Below, in pieces: positions 1-7,216 of a DNA stretch of 49,824 nt (positions are counted from its first letter, which is position 1; every line of letters starts with the position of its first letter). The translations under genes were made by a program, and so were the position numbers. The notes beneath the pieces are model-generated. The model had not been told where the DNA came from, searched no databases, and saw only the letters and a program-made list of their open reading frames with translations. The DNA comes from JAVBNT01 sp031551355 (lineage in GTDB: Bacteria; Vulcanimicrobiota; CADAWZ01): assembly GCA_031551355.1 (NCBI GenBank), contig JAVBNT010000043.1:1-49824 (forward strand), written 5' to 3'.

Positions 1-39
1 AAGGTCGGTTCCGGAGCGTCTTCGCAAAAAATCAAGTAA
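1..39 (+). CDS. possible C-terminal tail of a gene cut by the window edge
   Basis: Frame 1 is open from the first base to a TAA at 37-39 and would encode only 12 residues ending in SSQKIK. It may be the end of an upstream gene, but the piece is too short to identify. The next 120 bases hold no recognisable gene. Confidence 0.2.
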   Translation, partial: KVGSGASSQKIK

Positions 40-159
40 ACAAAAGCTGTCGGCGGGAAGGAATGAGTCGCATGTAACTTATGAAAGCTTACTAAAATGT
101 CTGTTGGCAGACAAAATAAGTGTCTCATGCGTGAATCCTGCATAAACAACATTTAAGTA

Positions 160-188
160 TTGACATAACCGTTCATATGCAATATAAT
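160..188 (+). promoter_or_regulatory. consensus sigma-70 type promoter of rpsU
   Basis: TTGACA at 160-165 and TATAAT at 183-188 are separated by 17 bases, an exact match to the housekeeping promoter consensus. Transcription would begin near 195, giving a leader of about 70 bases before rpsU. Confidence 0.85.
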
Positions 189-205
189 CTTAAAAGATTA
201 GCAGT

Positions 206-257
206 CCCCCGACTTTACGGATGTCCGTTAAGTAGAGGTAATTTGATTGCGAGGGGG
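206..257 (+). promoter_or_regulatory. structured rpsU leader that could mask the ribosome binding site
   Basis: The leader holds a hairpin with arms 212-220 and 225-233 (one T-T mismatch, 4-base loop). CCCCC at 206-210 is complementary to GGGGG at 253-257, which is the core of the very strong SD of rpsU. Pairing of the two would enclose the hairpin and hide the SD. The complementarity is visible in the sequence; a regulatory role is inferred. Confidence 0.35.
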
Positions 258-264
258 TGAGAAA

Positions 265-438
265 ATGGAAACTCGCGTGGGAGAAGGCGAATCAATAGAT
301 TCCGCTTTAAAAAGATTTCGCAGACAATGTCAACGTGACGGTATACTTTCCGAGTGGAAGAAGCGCGAACATTACGAAAAGCCCAGTGTTAAGAAAAAGA
401 AAAAATCTGAAGCTGCGAGAAGGAGAAGATCCAGTTAG
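265..438 (+). CDS. rpsU: 30S ribosomal protein bS21
   Basis: This 57-residue protein has the bS21 pattern: the conserved core SIDSALKRFRRQCQRDGIL, then KKREHYEKPS, then a very basic tail (KKKKKSEAARRRRSS). bS21 binds the small ribosomal subunit near the 3' end of 16S rRNA and the anti-SD and helps initiation. A longer frame could begin at TTG 247, but the SD GAGGGGGTGAG lies inside that extension at 251-261, so ATG 265 is the likely start. The gene has its own promoter (160-188) and terminator (483-509), so it is probably monocistronic. Confidence 0.95.
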   Translation: METRVGEGESIDSALKRFRRQCQRDGILSEWKKREHYEKPSVKKKKKSEAARRRRSS

Positions 439-482
439 GCGCGGCAGTTTAGTATTTGAAAAATTAATAACATTGAATTTAA

Positions 483-509
483 GCCGCATCATTATAGATG
501 TGGCTTTTT
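483..509 (+). terminator. rho-independent terminator after rpsU
   Basis: GCCGCATC (483-490) pairs perfectly with GATGTGGC (497-504) if one G-T pair is allowed, around a 6-base loop, and is followed by five T residues. Confidence 0.85.
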
Positions 510-579
510 GATTTACCAAAATCAACTTCAGTAAATAATTTTAGCTGCATTAACAAAGTCACTTATCAAAGGATAGAAC

Positions 580-2712
580 TTGTTTTTTGCCGAAAGAAAA
601 ACGATGTCGATTTTTAAAAATATAAAAAGTTATATATTGCTGATTTTTGACAAAAAAAATATCGGTTATACACTAATAGCGCTATGTCTCTGGCTTTCAT
701 TGACAATACTTCTCGCCAGCGGATATCTGCCCGACAGTTCAATTACCGTCGGCAAAGTTGCTATAGCAGATATCCGTTCAAGTAAAAATTTTGAAAGACT
801 TGATACGGTCGCCACGGAACAGGCAAGGCTTGAAGCAGCCAACAAAGTAAAAAATATAATGTCCAAAGATCCCATCGAAACCGATGCGGCTCTGAAGGAC
901 GTCGTATTAACCTTTGAAAAAATTAAAGAACTCAAAAACAAACCTCTGACATCTGAAGAAAAACTTGAAATAACAAAAACAGTCCCGCTCTCGATAACTC
1001 CCGAATCAATGAAACTGCTTTTAAATTCCGACAACGACTTCCTTGAATTCATTGTCGCACCCATGACCCAGAACATTGTTCGTACTGTAATGGCGTCCGG
1101 CATTGAGCAGTCAACCCTTCCCAAAGCAATCCAGAAAACAAAAAATCTTGTAAAGCAGCAGAACATACCTTACGAATACAGGCAGGCGGTGGAAGAAATC
1201 GCCACCAACACAATAAGAGTTAATATGATTCAGGACTGGAAAGCAGTTAAGACGGAGCAGGAAAAGCAGATGAAGGCTGTCGCTCCAAGGTATATGACGG
1301 TTTCCAAGGGAGAAATAATCATAAGAAGAGGGGAAGTCGTAACCCCCAAGCAGCTCGAATTGCTTGAAGCAATGAATATGCACCAAAGCCGGATGCAAAT
1401 TCAGGGCATCGTAGCGTCCGCCTTTTTCTCCTTTATAATTTTTGCGCTATTATACTATGATATAAAAACATTTATACCCAAACTGCTTGGCAACAAAAGA
1501 ATCTTCACCCTCATCGGGGCCATAATAATAGCAACAGCCACAATCTGCAAAATAACCGCCAACAGTAGTGTCAATGAGATGGCAATCATGTATCTGACTC
1601 CTATTGCCTCGGCATCCATCCTCATACATGTTCTTTCAAATGCACGCGTATCAATATTGTCGACAATATTGCTCAGCTCTATGCTCTCCATCTTTTCTCA
1701 CAGCTATTCCATCGGTATAGTGTCTCTTGTCACCGGTATTATTGCAATAATGAGTTTTGCAAATATAACAAGACGTTCGGAAATGATGAAAGCTTCGCTG
1801 ATGGTTGTCGGCACTAATATGCTGATGGCTTTTATAATGGACACCTTTAGTCCTGATCCGTCCCAGGTATGGACCCCGATACTATATGGCGGCGTAAACG
1901 GCATTTTTTCCTGTACAATAGCACTCGGAGGACTTGTTTTTATAGAAAATCTGTTTCCCGTAGTAACGAACATAAAGCTGCTTGATATAGCCAACCCGTC
2001 TGAGCCCCTCCTGCAGCGTCTGGTCAATGAAGCACCCGGCACACACGTTCACAGCATACTTGTAGGAAATCTTGCCGAAGCAGGTGCGAATGCTATTGGC
2101 GCCAATGCATTGCTTGCAAGGGTCGGGGCTTATTATCATGATATCGGAAAATTAAAAAGACCGTCCTTATTTATAGAAAATCAGTTCGGAATGTTCAACC
2201 CGCATGAAAAACTGACTCCGACTCTCAGTACGCTGATCATCGTTTCACATGTGAAATATGGGACAGAGCTGGCAAAAAAGTATAAGCTTCCCGAGCCGGT
2301 GATCGATATAATAACCCAGCATCATGGCACGTCGCTGATAACATACTTTCATCATCAGGCAAAGAAAAAGGGCGGCGAAGTAAGAGCTCAGGATTTCTGC
2401 TATCCGGGCCCGAAACCGCAGACTAAAGAAGCGGCAATCGTAATGATGGCCGACAGTATTGAAGCAGCCGTCAGAGCACTGCAAAGAAGAAATCAGGTAG
2501 GGATAGACGCGCTGATAAATAAAATAATTGATGATATGCTTAAAAACGGTCAGTTTGATGAGTGCGAAATCAGTTTTAAAAATATAAAAACTCTAAAAAG
2601 GGTATTTTTGAAAAATATCGCCAGCATGTATCATACAAGGATTGATTATCCGGAAAAACTGCTCAAAGACTTTGCACCGGAGAAAAAACAAAAAAATGAG
2701 TTTAAAAAGTAA
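580..2712 (+). CDS. pgpH: 7TM-HD family phosphohydrolase, PgpH-like (probable cyclic-di-AMP phosphodiesterase)
   Basis: About 710 residues, the usual size of the family. A first membrane helix (about 28-50) is followed by a large extracytoplasmic domain (about 52-275, containing RRGEVVTP near its end). Next come a bundle of hydrophobic helices (about 276-470) and a C-terminal cytoplasmic HD domain with THVHSILVGNLAEA, the metal-binding pair in YYHDIGKLKRP (near 517-526), and QHHGT (near 579). Characterised members hydrolyse c-di-AMP. The start is uncertain: TTG 580 has AAAGGA six bases upstream, whereas ATG 604 has no clear SD; I keep TTG 580. The gene heads a cluster with ybeY and dgkA, an order also common in Firmicutes, where phoH and era usually join; neither is seen here. 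Confidence 0.85.
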   Translation: MFFAERKTMSIFKNIKSYILLIFDKKNIGYTLIALCLWLSLTILLASGYLPDSSITVGKVAIADIRSSKNFERLDTVATEQARLEAANKVKNIMSKDPIETDAALKDVVLTFEKIKELKNKPLTSEEKLEITKTVPLSITPESMKLLLNSDNDFLEFIVAPMTQNIVRTVMASGIEQSTLPKAIQKTKNLVKQQNIPYEYRQAVEEIATNTIRVNMIQDWKAVKTEQEKQMKAVAPRYMTVSKGEIIIRRGEVVTPKQLELLEAMNMHQSRMQIQGIVASAFFSFIIFALLYYDIKTFIPKLLGNKRIFTLIGAIIIATATICKITANSSVNEMAIMYLTPIASASILIHVLSNARVSILSTILLSSMLSIFSHSYSIGIVSLVTGIIAIMSFANITRRSEMMKASLMVVGTNMLMAFIMDTFSPDPSQVWTPILYGGVNGIFSCTIALGGLVFIENLFPVVTNIKLLDIANPSEPLLQRLVNEAPGTHVHSILVGNLAEAGANAIGANALLARVGAYYHDIGKLKRPSLFIENQFGMFNPHEKLTPTLSTLIIVSHVKYGTELAKKYKLPEPVIDIITQHHGTSLITYFHHQAKKKGGEVRAQDFCYPGPKPQTKEAAIVMMADSIEAAVRALQRRNQVGIDALINKIIDDMLKNGQFDECEISFKNIKTLKRVFLKNIASMYHTRIDYPEKLLKDFAPEKKQKNEFKK

Positions 2713-2736
2713 ACTTCTTAAAACAAAGGAGAACAA

Positions 2737-3204
2737 ATGAGTAAAGCAAGAGTTCTTGTCGATATACAGGGTAAACCTCCGAGAGGATATAAAAAATTTG
2801 TCGCCGCCTGCGGTGAAAAAATATTATCCATGCTTGAGCTTGGGTACAACTGTGAGCTAAGTATGCTTCTCACAGACGACAGAATAATGAGGAGTCTTAA
2901 TAAAGATCACCGGGGACTTGATGAATCGACGGATGTGCTGTCCTTTTCAATGAACGAGGGCGACAGGCTTGTGTCTCCTCCAACTAAAAAATATATTCTG
3001 ATCGGAGATATTGTAATATCGGTAAATATGGCCATAAAGCAGGCTTCACAGCAAAATCATTCCGTTAAAAAAGAGCTTGCACTGCTGACGGCGCATGGAA
3101 TACTGCATCTTATGGGATATGATGACACAACGGAAAAAGAACTTAAAGAAATGGAGCGCATGGGAGCAGAGCTTGTTGAAAAAATTGATATTGACACCAT
3201 CTGA
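2737..3204 (+). CDS. ybeY: endoribonuclease YbeY (rRNA maturation factor)
   Basis: 155 residues, normal family length. The metal site HGILHLMGYDD near the C-terminus matches the YbeY signature H-x3-H-x5-H, except that the third ligand is Asp rather than His. STDVLSFSMNEGD and LIGDIVIS are other family motifs. YbeY is a single-strand RNase needed for 16S rRNA 3'-end processing and ribosome quality control. ATG 2737 follows AAAGGAG at 2725-2731. The gene lies 24 bases after pgpH and only 2 bases before the dgkA-type gene, so the three are surely co-transcribed. Confidence 0.93.
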   Translation: MSKARVLVDIQGKPPRGYKKFVAACGEKILSMLELGYNCELSMLLTDDRIMRSLNKDHRGLDESTDVLSFSMNEGDRLVSPPTKKYILIGDIVISVNMAIKQASQQNHSVKKELALLTAHGILHLMGYDDTTEKELKEMERMGAELVEKIDIDTI

Positions 3205-3206
3205 AC

Positions 3207-3914
3207 GTGATGAAAAAAATTAATTTTACCGACTCACTTAATCACGCTGTTAAGGGAATCACTTATGCTCTGAAAACAGAGCGTAACATGAAAATACACA
3301 TTATCATAACTATATGCGTTTTGTTAGCCTGCCTGTGGCTTGACATGGATCGCATAGATTTTATGATGATAATAACCGCTATTAGTCTGGTTATCGTTTC
3401 CGAGATTATCAACACGGCTATAGAATCCGTTGTAAATTTACTGGCACTCTCAAACCATCCACTGGCAAAAATAGCAAAAGATCTGGCGGCCGGAGCTGTG
3501 CTCGTGGCAACTATAAACGCAGTGGCGTGCGGATACCTGATAATTCTTCCGGCAATAAAAAGACCCGTTATACTTGACATTGCCTCAAGAGTAAAAGAAC
3601 ATTATGCACATATAATTTTAATAATAATTGCCTTAATATTGATTGTTATAGCCGTCTTCAAAGCTTTTGGAGGCAAAGGAACCTTTACCAGAGGAGGCCT
3701 TGCATCAGGGCATGCGGCGCTGGCGTTCGGAGCAACCACCGCAATACTGATAATAACCAACAACGTTGTTGCAGGAATACTTGCACTGGCATTGGCGCTG
3801 CTCGTAACCCAGAGCAGAATAGAAGCAAATTTTCATAAAATACAGGAAACGGTAATCGGAGCTCTGATCGGAATACTACTGACAATAGTAATATTTATGC
3901 TCGCATCACACTAG
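3207..3914 (+). CDS. diacylglycerol/undecaprenol kinase fused to a PAP2-type phosphatase domain
   Basis: 235 residues with two membrane domains. Residues about 1-125 are DgkA-like, with NTAIESVVNL and HPLAKIAKDLAAGAVLV, the active-site helices of the small integral membrane kinases. Residues about 135-235 look like a PAP2 phosphatase: the motif GGLASGHAALAFG is followed by QSRIEANFHKIQETVIGALIG, and each carries a His. In Gram-positive bacteria DgkA homologs phosphorylate undecaprenol, and PAP2 enzymes dephosphorylate lipid pyrophosphates, so the fusion could recycle the lipid carrier used by cell-wall and glycan synthesis. The start is GTG 3207 or ATG 3210; no strong SD is visible, suggesting coupling to ybeY two bases upstream. 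Confidence 0.85.
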   Translation: MMKKINFTDSLNHAVKGITYALKTERNMKIHIIITICVLLACLWLDMDRIDFMMIITAISLVIVSEIINTAIESVVNLLALSNHPLAKIAKDLAAGAVLVATINAVACGYLIILPAIKRPVILDIASRVKEHYAHIILIIIALILIVIAVFKAFGGKGTFTRGGLASGHAALAFGATTAILIITNNVVAGILALALALLVTQSRIEANFHKIQETVIGALIGILLTIVIFMLASH

Positions 3915-3947
3915 TTTTTATATCAGTAAAGAAAGGGTACCTAAATC

Positions 3948-5249
3948 TTGGACGAATCAAGCCTATATCAGATATTGGCCTCAATAATCTCAATCATTGC
4001 CGTATGCACACTGTCATTTCTACGCCATATGTTATCGACATTGTCCCTGACAAAACTAAGGCAGCTGGAAGCGGAAAAAAACGCCGCACTTCTGCTCTCA
4101 ATGATTAAATCCCCTACAAGTATAACCGTCATTATGAAGTCCTGGCATAACACGGCATTATTAATATGCGGAACTATCATCGGTTATGGATTCTGCAATG
4201 AAATATTAATAGGGATATTCCCCAAAACTCCGGTTACTGAGTTGGTCGCTTCATTAATAATCATCAACATTACCGACATTATTTTTTGGCAAATTATACC
4301 GGGAATGGCTGAAAAAGTAGTTCTGAAGCTAACCGGAATTTATAAATTTATATACAACATATCATACCCTCTGTTTGCGGTAATAACATTTATGCTCAAA
4401 CCCATGCTGCCAAAAGAAAGTGAGCTGAAGGAAGCCCGCAAACTGACGGAAACGGATCTGCTGATAATGGTGGAGGAAGCCTCCAAGCAGGGAGTGCTGG
4501 AAGAAGAAGAAAAAGATATGATTACCAGTGTATTCGAATTATCAAACACAACCGCCTGGGAAATAATGATCCCCAGACTTGACATAATCGCCGTTGAAAG
4601 AAAAACACCAATATCAAAAGTAATAGATCTTGCTATGGAGCATGGGTATTCAAGACTACCGGTATATGAAGAATCTATCGATAAAGTAATAGGAATTATG
4701 CACACAAAAGATTTAATTCCGGCAATTAGAGAACATAAGATGGATATGCCGATCAAAAAATTTATGAGAAAACCGCTGTTTATACCCAACAATAAAAAAA
4801 TAGATGAAATACTCAGGGATATGCAGGAAGCTAAAATCGCCATGGCAATTGTACTTGATGAATACGGCGGAACTGACGGGCTGGTAACGATGGAGGATGT
4901 TATTGAAGAAATTGTCGGTGATATTGCCGATGAATATGATAAAGATATGGAACCGATAATACGCAATGAAGACGGTTCCTACACCATAGACGGAAAAACG
5001 TCAATAGAATATGTAAACGATTTTGCCGGTCTCGAGCTGTCTGACGAAGAGTTTGAAACAATAAGCGGATACGTATGCGGTCTGGCCGGACACATACCTA
5101 AAGAAGAAGAAATAATAAAAGATAAAAACGTTTCCTTCGTTATCGAAAAAGTCACCGGGCACAGAATAAGTATGCTCAAAATGGCTGTTAACGAAATGGA
5201 GCAAGACGAAAATAATAATAAAATTTCGGAAATAAATCAGGAAAATTAA
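3948..5249 (+). CDS. CNNM/CorC-type membrane protein with paired CBS domains (hemolysin-C family)
   Basis: 433 residues. An N-terminal DUF21/CNNM-like membrane domain (about 1-190) is followed by an acidic linker (EEASKQGVLEEEEKDMI), a CBS pair (about 205-330; MIPRLDIIAVE and IAMAIVLDEYGGTDGLVT are typical) and a CorC_HlyC domain (about 345-425). Members are linked to magnesium or cobalt efflux; 'hemolysin' in the family name is historical. TTG 3948 is the likely start, with AAAGGG about ten bases upstream. It ends the housekeeping cluster and converges on the methyltransferase gene at 5278. Confidence 0.9.
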   Translation: MDESSLYQILASIISIIAVCTLSFLRHMLSTLSLTKLRQLEAEKNAALLLSMIKSPTSITVIMKSWHNTALLICGTIIGYGFCNEILIGIFPKTPVTELVASLIIINITDIIFWQIIPGMAEKVVLKLTGIYKFIYNISYPLFAVITFMLKPMLPKESELKEARKLTETDLLIMVEEASKQGVLEEEEKDMITSVFELSNTTAWEIMIPRLDIIAVERKTPISKVIDLAMEHGYSRLPVYEESIDKVIGIMHTKDLIPAIREHKMDMPIKKFMRKPLFIPNNKKIDEILRDMQEAKIAMAIVLDEYGGTDGLVTMEDVIEEIVGDIADEYDKDMEPIIRNEDGSYTIDGKTSIEYVNDFAGLELSDEEFETISGYVCGLAGHIPKEEEIIKDKNVSFVIEKVTGHRISMLKMAVNEMEQDENNNKISEINQEN

Positions 5250-5277
5250 ATCCGCCTAAACCTTTACGGAATACCAA

Positions 5278-5991
5278 TTACCTTTTTCTGAATAACCCTA
5301 TAATTGACAGGCCAAAAGGCAGCCGTATTTTTGGCAGAAGATGTTTCTCAAATGCAAAAATATTTTTCAAAATCATATTCAAAGGAGCTGGAGGAGGAGT
5401 ATAACTGGTATCGTCGTTTTGCCCTAAAAGCCTCACTGCAAAAGCCGGCGGGGCAAGCAATGTGTTATAATGACTTACAAGTTCGCATTTCCATAAATCA
5501 GCTGAAAAAAGCTCTTTAAATGCACTCATTTTATATCTGCGTTTATGGTGATGCAGTACATCCCAGTCACTCCAGAGGAAAGGGTATGCCGGCACGGTCG
5601 CCAGCAAAATTCCATTCTCATTCAAAAGCTTATGACAGCAAGACACCGATGCCGCATCCTGTTCAATATGCTCAAGAACATCCAGTAATAAAACCACATC
5701 GGCTCTGACATTTCCCATACCGTCAGGAAGAAAGCCTTTTACCGCATTCAACCCCTTCTGCAGGGCAATTTCCACAGCAGAAGCCTCCATATCGGCTGCT
5801 ATCACGGAACCAAAAACACCTGCCAATGAAGCAGCCATCATTCCTGTACCGCAGCCGACATCAAGAACGGTCTTGCTCTGCGGAGTCTCCACATATTTCT
5901 TTAAAAGGTAATGAACAATGGAACGTCTGGCTAAAAACCACCAAAACCGCTCTTCATTGTTATTTATTTCTTGATAAATTTGTTCATCCAT
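5278..5991 (-). CDS. class I SAM-dependent methyltransferase
   Basis: 237 residues. Motif I is VLDVGCGTGMMAASLAG, followed by the acidic end of strand 2 (IAADMEA) and motif DVVLLLDVLEHIEQD; HHHKRRYKMSAF is often seen in type 11/12 methyltransferases of polysaccharide loci. The C-terminal third (PPPAPLNMILKNIF...) may help bind substrate or membrane. The substrate is unknown. The gene is divergent from the GT2 gene and convergent with the CBS-protein gene, so it is probably transcribed alone; the glycan genes next to it suggest a role in sugar or lipid modification. Confidence 0.85.
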   Translation of the reverse strand: MDEQIYQEINNNEERFWWFLARRSIVHYLLKKYVETPQSKTVLDVGCGTGMMAASLAGVFGSVIAADMEASAVEIALQKGLNAVKGFLPDGMGNVRADVVLLLDVLEHIEQDAASVSCCHKLLNENGILLATVPAYPFLWSDWDVLHHHKRRYKMSAFKELFSADLWKCELVSHYNTLLAPPAFAVRLLGQNDDTSYTPPPAPLNMILKNIFAFEKHLLPKIRLPFGLSIIGLFRKR

Positions 5992-6201
5992 ATAATATTA
6001 TTTCTCAAAAAAAATCAAACCATCATTGTTTATAATTTTATGATAATAATTTCTTTATAGTTTAAGGCGGTTCCTCCGTTCAAAGTCAGATAGAAACCGC
6101 CGAGACGCCGTTTGCCCGTCTTAATAAAAGGAAATTCATTTTTTATAAAGAAAAAGTCTCAGCATAACAGTGTTCCTACATCTTTACCGGAGAAAGTTTT
6201 T
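5992..6201. other. divergent intergenic region with a GC-rich hairpin
   Basis: This gap separates the methyltransferase gene (minus) from the GT2 gene (plus). The first 70 bases are AT-rich and could hold promoters for both sides, but no clear -35/-10 pair stands out. GGCGGTT at 6066-6072 and AACCGCC at 6095-6101 form a 7-bp stem in the presumed GT2 leader. No riboswitch class was recognised. Confidence 0.4.
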
Positions 6202-7149
6202 ATGCTATATATTCTGACCCCAGTTTATAATGACTGGGAATCTCTTTCAATACTCCTTGAAAACATAGATGGTGTTTTGTCAAATAACGGCCTTACGGCA
6301 AGTATCATTGTAGTAAATGACGGCTCTTCGGCAACCATTGGCGAGTCCATAAAAGCAGAATATAACTATAAATCAATCAAAAGTATGGAAATACTCAATC
6401 TGGTCAGAAATTTTGGCCATCAAAAAGCCCTGGCAATCGGTTTAAATGAAGTTGCTCAAAGGGAAGACTGTGACTATGTCATCGTAATGGATGCTGATGG
6501 CGAGGACAGTCCGCAGGATATAATCGCACTTATAGAAAAAGCAAAAACAAGCAGAAAAATCGTATGCGCACAAAGAAAAAAAAGGTCTGAAGGTTTTCTT
6601 TTTGTATTTTTTTACAAAATTTTCAAAGCTTTATTCAAATTGGCCACGTCTAAAAAAATAGATTTCGGTAATTTCAGTATTATACCTCACGACAAACTAA
6701 GGAAGCTGCTTTTTTTCAATGAAATATGGTCACATCTTCCGGCTACACTGATAAAATCCAAAATACAGTATGAAACAATACCGACAATACGCGGAGAAAG
6801 ATATAAAGGCAAGTCAAAAATGAATTTCCTTTCCCTTGTAAACCACGGGCTTTCAGGGATTCTCGTTTTCGGAGATATTGTGGGATTGAGAGCTGTTATA
6901 ACGGCTGTTTTTCTTATATTTCTTTGTATTATGTTTTTAATTATATTAATGGGTATAAAATTTTTTACCACCCTCGCAATTCCCGGATGGACATCTTATC
7001 TTACCGTTTTGGTTATTTCGGTAATGCTGCAAATCCTGACAATAACAACAGTATTTACATTTATATTTATGAACAGTACGGCCTACACATCAATACAGCC
7101 CATAAAAGATTTCCGCAATTTTATCGACTCTGTAGAAAAACTCAGGTAA
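6202..7149 (+). CDS. family 2 glycosyltransferase, DPM1/GtrB-like, with C-terminal membrane helices
   Basis: 315 residues from ATG 6202, which has GGAG nine bases upstream; a longer frame from TTG 6112 lacks an SD and adds residues outside the domain. The GT-A fold starts at LYILTPVYNDWESL; the metal-binding motif is VMDADGEDSPQDI, and ATLIKSKIQYETIP and the Arg-rich RGERYKGKSKMNFL follow. Two membrane helices end the protein (about 235-295). Such enzymes transfer a sugar from a nucleotide sugar to polyprenyl phosphate, and the product feeds GT-C enzymes in the periplasm. The YfhO-like gene 67 bases downstream is a plausible user. A decayed second copy lies at 11127-11395. Confidence 0.88.
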   Translation: MLYILTPVYNDWESLSILLENIDGVLSNNGLTASIIVVNDGSSATIGESIKAEYNYKSIKSMEILNLVRNFGHQKALAIGLNEVAQREDCDYVIVMDADGEDSPQDIIALIEKAKTSRKIVCAQRKKRSEGFLFVFFYKIFKALFKLATSKKIDFGNFSIIPHDKLRKLLFFNEIWSHLPATLIKSKIQYETIPTIRGERYKGKSKMNFLSLVNHGLSGILVFGDIVGLRAVITAVFLIFLCIMFLIILMGIKFFTTLAIPGWTSYLTVLVISVMLQILTITTVFTFIFMNSTAYTSIQPIKDFRNFIDSVEKLR

Positions 7150-7216
7150 AATAATGCCACAAAGCGAGCCTGCCAGTACAAATATTTGCAAAAACCTAAC
7201 AACATGAGGCGATTTT

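Noticed and set aside
4340..4966. 208-residue minus-strand frame rich in Ser and Ile
   Set aside because: Antisense shadow of the CBS-domain gene, without SD.
5304..5708. two plus-strand frames
   Set aside because: Antisense to the well-supported methyltransferase at 5278-5991.
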